This document shows positions 57,337 to 64,000 of a stretch of DNA of 64,000 nt, in pieces. Location of the stretch: contig JAAXWS010000004.1 of the NCBI GenBank assembly GCA_013334865.1, positions 92,755 to 156,754 on the forward strand, in the 5' to 3' direction. The DNA comes from Chlorobiaceae bacterium (GTDB taxonomy: Bacteria; Bacteroidota; Chlorobiia; Chlorobiales; Chlorobiaceae). The notes beneath the pieces were generated by a model, which saw only the letters and a list, made by a program, of their open reading frames with translations, searched no databases and was not told where the DNA came from. The first letter of the stretch is position 1; each line of letters starts with the position of its first letter. Made by a program: the position numbers and the translations under genes.

Positions 57337-58215
57337 GTGTCGATTGACAAGAAAGTAAGGATCGCACACCTATCCGATCTGCACCTGACGGGCAGGAACG
57401 ACCTCAGGCAGATCGAGCGGCTCGACAGGATCCTGGCCGAGATCGTCCGTAAGGAGTATGACCATCTCGTGCTGACCGGTGACCTTATCGACACGGCAAA
57501 CCCCGACGACTTGCTCGTGGTCCGCGACGCGCTCACGAGGAACGGACTGTTCGAACTGGGCCGGACGACCGTGCTGCCCGGAAACCACGACCTCATCAAC
57601 CTCGAGGAGGAACTGCGTTTCTACCATGCCCTGAACCCGGACGACAGCGGCCGCCGGCGAAGGGTGGTGGAGCGGCTCGAACGCTTCTGCACCGTGTTCC
57701 GGCCACTGATCGCCGATGTTGGCGACCCGAACGTGGGATATCCGCTGGTCAAGGTACTGCACTTCGGGGGAATCGGGATCGCCCTGGTCGCCAGCAGCTC
57801 AGTGCTTCCCTGGTCGGGCTCAGACAACCCGCTCGGCGCCCGCGGGTACGTCTCGCCATCAGCCATGCAGGCCCTGGGCGGCAGGGAGGTGGCCGAGGCG
57901 CTTGCCGGCAGTTTCGTGATCGGGCTTTGCCACCACGCCTATCGGGTCTACGGAACCGATGCCCTGATCGACCAGGCCTTCGACTGGACCATGGAGTTCA
58001 AGAACCGGGACGAGTACCTCAGGGCGATGAGGTCGCTCGGGGCACGAGTGGTCATGCATGGCCATTTTCACCGCTTCCAGATGTACCATGCCGACGGGCT
58101 CACCTTCGTCAACGGCGGCAGCTTCCGCTACGTCCCCGACCGCTACGGAGAGCTGGTCATCGACCACAAGGGCCACTGGTCGCACCGTTTCCTCCGCATC
58201 GGCGAAAACGGGTAG
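57337..58215 (+). CDS. Calcineurin-like metallophosphoesterase
   Basis: The 292-aa protein has the metal-binding blocks HLSDLHLTG (about 10-18), LTGDLIDTANPDD, PGNHDLIN, LCHHAYR, and VVMHGHFHRFQ. The substrate is unknown; cAMP, nucleotide or lipid phosphates are known for the family. It starts with GTG and no strong ribosome-binding site. It is divergent from glgP and ends at a shared hairpin. Confidence 0.88.
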   Translation: MSIDKKVRIAHLSDLHLTGRNDLRQIERLDRILAEIVRKEYDHLVLTGDLIDTANPDDLLVVRDALTRNGLFELGRTTVLPGNHDLINLEEELRFYHALNPDDSGRRRRVVERLERFCTVFRPLIADVGDPNVGYPLVKVLHFGGIGIALVASSSVLPWSGSDNPLGARGYVSPSAMQALGGREVAEALAGSFVIGLCHHAYRVYGTDALIDQAFDWTMEFKNRDEYLRAMRSLGARVVMHGHFHRFQMYHADGLTFVNGGSFRYVPDRYGELVIDHKGHWSHRFLRIGENG

Positions 58216-58231
58216 GCGCCGTTTAAACAGC

Positions 58232-58259
58232 GAAGCCTGACGAAAATTCGTCAGGCTTC
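58232..58259. terminator. Hairpin between metallophosphoesterase and rubrerythrin-like genes
   Basis: GAAGCCTGACGAA and TTCGTCAGGCTTC form a perfect 13-bp stem with a 2-nt loop, between two convergent stops. There is no T-tract, but the position suits a bidirectional end. Confidence 0.6.
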
Positions 58260-58286
58260 GGGATGGGTCAAGCTTGCTGGCAACGT

Positions 58287-58772
58287 TCAGGCGCCCTTCA
58301 CTGCCCGTATGTCGTTCTCCTTCATGTACTCGCGGATGCGACGGGCATGGTTCTGGTCCTCGCTGGCCAGCTGCTTGAAGATGTCTCCGGCGAGGGAACC
58401 GCTGTCGCTCTCCATGAACTCCTGGAAATGGGCTTCGCCGGCCGACATCTCGATCTTCAGCGCCAGGTTGAATGCCTCCTGCCGGGAGCAGGGCGCCGCC
58501 GCGAAGCGTTCTGCCTCTCCGGCGATGAGCGCGTTGTTCGCCCTGAGCGCCTCAAGGTCCTTCGACAGCAGGTTCTCCGGGAAGAAGGCAAGTGGCTGCG
58601 GCAGCTTCTTCTCCTGCTGGAGCAGGGCTGCGTGGCTGCGCTCCTCCATGGCAAGCTGCCACCAGAAATCCTCATCCTCCTCGAAGTGGTCGTTGAAGAG
58701 GGTGTAGAGCCTGGCGAGGTTCAGTTCGAGCTGTATCGATTCGTCGAGAAGTGTTGCGAGGGTCGGTGCCAT
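58287..58772 (-). CDS. Rubrerythrin/ferritin-like diiron protein
   Basis: A 161-aa four-helix protein with metal-ligand patterns: Glu in DESIQLELNLARLY, EERSHA (ExxH) in helix two, Glu in EMSAGEAHF, and SEDQNHARRI (ExxxxH) in helix four. There is no rubredoxin domain. It may act in oxidative stress defence or iron handling. ATG 58772 is preferred; a longer frame carries 61 unlikely residues. Confidence 0.8.
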   Translation of the reverse strand: MAPTLATLLDESIQLELNLARLYTLFNDHFEEDEDFWWQLAMEERSHAALLQQEKKLPQPLAFFPENLLSKDLEALRANNALIAGEAERFAAAPCSRQEAFNLALKIEMSAGEAHFQEFMESDSGSLAGDIFKQLASEDQNHARRIREYMKENDIRAVKGA

Positions 58773-58948
58773 TGGGTGAACTGGTGGATAGGTGGATGGA
58801 AGTCTGAAAAGATAACGAACCGGGGGTTCTGAGAGAAATAAAGCAAATACCGGTGAAGATCGTTTCCGAGGGGCAGGATGGCGAGACGCGTGACGAGTGT
58901 TGCCGGTTCGGTGCTTACAGCGAGTCTGGCGGCTGGAGCAGAACCGTA

Positions 58949-58969
58949 GGGGCACGGCGTGCCGTGCCC
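58949..58969. repeat. REP-like GC hairpin
   Basis: GGGCACGGC-GT-GCCGTGCCC, preceded by CGTAGG, is a strong palindrome of a type I recall as dispersed in many genomes. It lies just beyond the carB terminator. Confidence 0.5.
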
Positions 58970-58972
58970 AAT

Positions 58973-59002
58973 AAAAAAGCGGACCGTCTGGTCCGCTTTT
59001 TT
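58973..59002 (-). terminator. Terminator of the carB C-terminal-half gene
   Basis: A6-GCGGACC-GTCT-GGTCCGC-T6 is an intrinsic terminator in both directions, 66 bp past the carB stop. Confidence 0.9.
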
Positions 59003-59068
59003 ATGATATCAAATCATCGATTTCGAAGAGGAGCACGCGTCACGTGTTACGCGTCACGTGTCTCGTCT

Positions 59069-60925
<1,857 letters not shown>

Positions 60926-61009
60926 GCGGTGTCGTATGGTAAAAACTTTGAAATTCGACCGTCCTGAAAGGTAACATTTAGGCGCCGTTCAAAAAAATCC
61001 GAGAAGTAT

Positions 61010-61047
61010 AAAAAAAAGCGCCTCCAAGTCAAAGCTCCGAAGCGCTT
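61010..61047 (-). terminator. Terminator-like hairpin in the carB leader (candidate attenuator)
   Basis: On the minus strand AAGCGCTTC pairs with GAGGCGCTT (9 bp, one G-U) around a 14-nt loop, directly followed by T8. It lies 85-120 nt upstream of carB on the carB strand, with no minus-strand gene before it that needs termination. Confidence 0.6.
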
Positions 61048-61085
61048 GAATATGGCTCTTCGGCAAGCGGGGAAAGGGCGCCCGA

Positions 61086-61142
61086 GTCGGGAAGTTTTTT
61101 TACATTACAGGGATTTCATGTAACTTCCCGACCTGAAACACC
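61086..61142 (+). promoter_or_regulatory. Inverted repeat in the ribBA leader
   Basis: GTCGGGAAGT (61086-61095) and ACTTCCCGAC (61133-61142), plus inner TACAT/ATGTA separated by a T5 bulge, form a long imperfect hairpin about 50 nt before ribBA. It does not match the FMN riboswitch core as I know it. It could be an operator or a leader structure. Confidence 0.45.
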
Positions 61143-61193
61143 CCGGCCCGGATGGCAGTCCGGACGGACCGCAAAGCACCTACACCTACCAGG

Positions 61194-62474
61194 ATGAGCA
61201 AACAGCGTTTCGACTCCATAGAGTCGGCCATAGAGGATATCCGGAACGGCAAGCTGGTCATCGTCGTGGACGACGAGGACCGCGAGGACGAAGGCGATTT
61301 CATCGCCGCGGCCGAGCACGTGACCCCGGAGATGGTGAACTTCATCACCAAGGAGGCCCGCGGCCTGCTCTGCGTCGCCATTCCCATGCAGCGAGCCAGG
61401 GAGCTGCAGCTCGAACCGATGGTCCAGCGCAATACCTCGCAGCACGAAACCAACTTCACGGTTTCCATCGACGCCATCGCCGAAGGGGTGACCACCGGCA
61501 TCTCGGCCTACGACCGGTACATGACCCTCAAGATGATCGCCGACCCGTCCTGCACGGCCGACGACTTCTCGAGGCCCGGCCACATCTTCCCGCTCCGCGC
61601 CATGGACGGCGGCGTGCTCAGGCGCGTCGGCCACACCGAGGCCGCCGTGGACCTCGCCCGCCTCGCCGGATGCCAGCCAGCGGGCCTGCTTTGCGAGATC
61701 CTGCACGACGACGGCAGCATGGCTCGCCTACCCGAGCTCCTGAAGCTGAAAGAGAAGCTCGGCATGAAGCTCATCACCATCAAGGACCTTGTCGCCTACC
61801 GTATGCAGCAGTCCAAGCTGGTGCAGCGCGCCGTCGAATCGAAGCTCCCCACGGCGCACGGCGAGTTCAGGCTCATCGCCTACGAATCCTTCATCGACCA
61901 GCAGAACCACATGGCCTTCGTCAAGGGCGACGTCGAGGACGGCGAGCCCGTGCTCGTCAGGGTGCACTCGCAGTGCGCCACCGGCGACACCTTCGGCTCC
62001 CTGCGCTGCGACTGCGGCAACCAGCTCGCCACCGCCCTGCGGATGATCGAGAAGGAGGGACGGGGCGTGCTTGTCTATCTCATGCAGGAGGGGCGTGGCA
62101 TCGGCCTGGTCAACAAGCTCAAGGCCTACAACCTCCAGGACGAGGGGCTCGACACGGTCGAAGCCAACGAGAAGCTCGGCTTCAAGGCCGACCTCCGCGA
62201 CTACGGCATCGGCGCCCAGATCCTCCAGGACCTCGGCATCAGGAAGATGAAGCTCCTGACCAACAACCCCAAGAAGATCGTCGGCCTCGAAGGCTACGGC
62301 CTCGAAATCGTCGAACGCATGCCGCTCGAGATCGAGCCGAACGACGTCAACCGCCAGTACCTCCAGACCAAGCGCGACAAGCTCGGGCACATCATCGAAT
62401 CGGTCACCGGCAACGACCGGCTCCGGTTCGAACAGCTCGCCGATGAAAAGTTGAACCAGCACAAACAACCGTAA
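61194..62474 (+). CDS. ribBA: Bifunctional DHBP synthase/GTP cyclohydrolase II
   Basis: RibBA makes 3,4-dihydroxy-2-butanone 4-phosphate (N-terminal RibB) and opens GTP (C-terminal RibA) in riboflavin synthesis. RibB motifs are [13 protein letters not shown] and RPGHIFPL. RibA has the zinc site [15 protein letters not shown] and [10 protein letters not shown]. From ATG 61194 the protein is 426 aa; ATG 61152 would add 14 residues not typical of the family. glyA follows after 16 bp. Confidence 0.96.
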   Translation: MSKQRFDSIESAIEDIRNGKLVIVVDDEDREDEGDFIAAAEHVTPEMVNFITKEARGLLCVAIPMQRARELQLEPMVQRNTSQHETNFTVSIDAIAEGVTTGISAYDRYMTLKMIADPSCTADDFSRPGHIFPLRAMDGGVLRRVGHTEAAVDLARLAGCQPAGLLCEILHDDGSMARLPELLKLKEKLGMKLITIKDLVAYRMQQSKLVQRAVESKLPTAHGEFRLIAYESFIDQQNHMAFVKGDVEDGEPVLVRVHSQCATGDTFGSLRCDCGNQLATALRMIEKEGRGVLVYLMQEGRGIGLVNKLKAYNLQDEGLDTVEANEKLGFKADLRDYGIGAQILQDLGIRKMKLLTNNPKKIVGLEGYGLEIVERMPLEIEPNDVNRQYLQTKRDKLGHIIESVTGNDRLRFEQLADEKLNQHKQP

Positions 62475-62490
62475 AGAAGAAGGACGCACG

Positions 62491-63813
62491 ATGAAGCACG
62501 ATATCCTGAAAATGCAGGACCCTGAAGTCTTCGCATCGATCACCGGGGAAGTCAGGCGCCAGACCGAGACCCTCGAGCTGATCGCCTCGGAGAACTTCAC
62601 CAGCAGGGCCGTCATGGAGGCCTGCGGATCGGTGATGACCAACAAATACGCCGAGGGCTACCCCGGCAAGCGCTACTACGGCGGCTGCGAATACGTCGAC
62701 ATCGCCGAGAACCTCGCCCGCGACCGCGCCAGGCAGCTCTTCGGCTGCGAATACGTCAACGTGCAGCCCCACTCAGGCTCCAGCGCCAACATGGCCGTGC
62801 TCTTCTCCGTGCTCAAGCCGGGCGACCCGATCATGGGCCTCGACCTCTCCCACGGCGGCCACCTCACCCACGGCAGCTCGGTCAACTTCTCCGGCCAGCT
62901 CTTCAATGCCCACTCCTACGGCGTCGACCGTGAGACCGGCATCATCGACATGAACAAGGTCGAGGAGATGGCCCTGCAGGTCCGCCCGAAACTCATCATC
63001 GCCGGCGCCAGCGCCTACTCCCAGGGCTTCGACCTCAAGGCCTTCCGCCAGATCGCCGACAAGGTCGGTGCGCTCCTCATGGCCGACGTCGCCCACCCGG
63101 CGGGCCTCATGGCCGCAGGCGTCCTGCCGAACCCGATGGAGCACTGCCACTTCGTGACCACCACCACCCACAAGACCCTCCGTGGCCCGCGCGGCGGCAT
63201 GATCATGATGGGCAAGGACTTCGAGAACCCGCTCGGCATCACCATCAAGACCAAGACCGGCTCACGCGTCAAGATGATGTCCGAGGTGATGGACGCCGAG
63301 GTCATGCCCGGCATCCAGGGCGGCCCGCTCATGCACATCATCGCCGGCAAGGCCGTCGCCTTCGGCGAAGCGCTGCAGCCCTCCTTCAAGGTCTACGCGC
63401 AGCAGGTCAAGGACAACGCCGCAGCCATGGCAGCGCAATTCATCGGCCTCGGCTACCACATCGTCAGCGGCGGCACGAAGAACCACCTCATGCTGCTCGA
63501 CCTCCGCAACAAGGAGGTCACCGGCAAGGTCGCCGAGAACCTCCTGCACGAGGCAGGCATCACGGTCAACAAGAACATGGTGCCCTTCGACGACAAGTCG
63601 CCGTTCGTCACCAGCGGCATCCGCGTCGGCACCCCGGCCATGACCACCCGCGGCATGAAGGTCGCCGAGAGCGAGAAGATCGCCGGGTTCATCGACCGCG
63701 TCATCTCCTCGGCCAACGCTGCCAACGTTGCCGACGTCTGCCGTCAGGTCAGGGCAGAAGTCCGCGAGCTCTGCCTCAGCTTCCCTCTCGACGGCTACGG
63801 CCCGCTCATCTGA
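62491..63813 (+). CDS. glyA: Serine hydroxymethyltransferase
   Basis: GlyA interconverts serine and glycine with tetrahydrofolate. The 440-aa PLP enzyme has [36 protein letters not shown], the PLP Lys in [14 protein letters not shown], and a complete C-terminus. AAGAAGGA precedes the ATG. It is downstream of ribBA, perhaps linked through folate and purine metabolism (both start from GTP), and ends at an intrinsic terminator. Confidence 0.98.
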   Translation: MKHDILKMQDPEVFASITGEVRRQTETLELIASENFTSRAVMEACGSVMTNKYAEGYPGKRYYGGCEYVDIAENLARDRARQLFGCEYVNVQPHSGSSANMAVLFSVLKPGDPIMGLDLSHGGHLTHGSSVNFSGQLFNAHSYGVDRETGIIDMNKVEEMALQVRPKLIIAGASAYSQGFDLKAFRQIADKVGALLMADVAHPAGLMAAGVLPNPMEHCHFVTTTTHKTLRGPRGGMIMMGKDFENPLGITIKTKTGSRVKMMSEVMDAEVMPGIQGGPLMHIIAGKAVAFGEALQPSFKVYAQQVKDNAAAMAAQFIGLGYHIVSGGTKNHLMLLDLRNKEVTGKVAENLLHEAGITVNKNMVPFDDKSPFVTSGIRVGTPAMTTRGMKVAESEKIAGFIDRVISSANAANVADVCRQVRAEVRELCLSFPLDGYGPLI

Positions 63814-63834
63814 GAAGCGCACGGCATCAAACAG

Positions 63835-63868
63835 AAAAGGCCGGCACCCCGAAGGTGGCCGGCCTTTT
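63835..63868 (+). terminator. Terminator of ribBA-glyA
   Basis: AAAAGGCCGGC and GCCGGCCTTTT form an 11-bp stem around a 12-nt loop, 21 bp after the glyA stop. Bases 63870-64000 after it hold no gene I can support. Confidence 0.9.
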
Positions 63869-64000
63869 GCTTTGCGAACCTGCCTCCAAGCTGATGACGC
63901 TGGAGCTTCTCGAGTCGCATTTCAATGTTCAGCATTCCAGAAGAACGCTCCATCGCATGCTACCGAAGCTTCTTGAGCATCAGACGGCAATCGAGAACGC

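Noticed and set aside
61000..61193. FMN riboswitch upstream of ribBA
   Set aside because: The conserved core sequences of the RFN element are not visible; only simple hairpins are.
63870..64000. Start or end of another gene at the right edge
   Set aside because: Short open frames exist on both strands but the stretch is too short to support any call.

Overview
The window is a chromosomal segment of a green sulfur bacterium (family Chlorobiaceae, Chlorobium/Chlorobaculum group). The clearest marker is a full-length Fenna-Matthews-Olson bacteriochlorophyll a protein gene (fmoA, 43117-44217 minus). A molybdenum nitrogenase cluster with nifI1-nifI2 between nifH and nifD, a TrxR-like ferredoxin-NADP reductase, menA and a split carB agree with this. 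Most of the window is GC-rich and tightly packed. Two stretches look more AT-rich or non-coding and behave as accessory DNA: about 15.7-20.8 kb and 33.1-34.1 kb.

Layout. 1-8.8 kb: nifH-nifI1-nifI2-nifD-nifK-nifE-nifN-nifB, all on the minus strand, with nifB cut by the window edge and a near-perfect sigma-54 promoter before nifH. 9.4-15.5 kb: a small pentad-repeat protein gene, a hybrid histidine kinase, nifA, nifV and hpt. 15.7-20.8 kb: a two-component pair whose kinase has two catalytic modules, a lipoprotein cytochrome c between two small orphan genes, and a REP-associated transposase remnant. 21-27.4 kb: ackA-xfp, a DUF4136 lipoprotein, corA and hisF. 27.6-33.1 kb: a plus-strand run of a Cys-rich small protein, FNR, MenA, AguB, an M48 protease and AguA. 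33.1-34.1 kb: no protein gene, but two tandem paralogous structured RNA units, each with a sigma-54-like promoter and a terminator. 34.1-36.3 kb: mdh, rpmA, rplU and a membrane protein. 36.4-42.8 kb: mutS, a BchE-like radical SAM gene, an ABC exporter half and a MerR-type regulator. 43.1-49.1 kb: fmoA, lnt, a sigma-54 activator, a SPOR protein and ispE. 49.2-58.8 kb: a nitrilase-family hydrolase, a purine permease, peroxiredoxin, ispF, a broken DUF4407 gene, pyrD, glgP, a metallophosphoesterase and a rubrerythrin-like protein. 59-63.8 kb: the C-terminal half of carB, ribBA and glyA.

How it works together. The nif genes, NifA, NifV (homocitrate for the cofactor) and the two NifI PII proteins (post-translational switch-off) form one nitrogen-fixation block. 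FNR, MenA, FMO and the radical SAM gene belong to photosynthetic and electron-transfer metabolism. Sigma-54 is a recurring theme: NifA, a second activator without a sensory domain, the nifH promoter and the RNA promoters.

The most unusual material is non-coding. It comprises the twin RNA units at 33.3-34.05 kb; 7-bp arrays whose stop-rich strand forms the stop codons of three genes; a perfect 30-bp-arm palindrome that supplies the stop of the radical SAM gene; and dispersed 9-bp-period repeats that form hairpins at gene ends. All calls are from reading the sequence; no database search was run.
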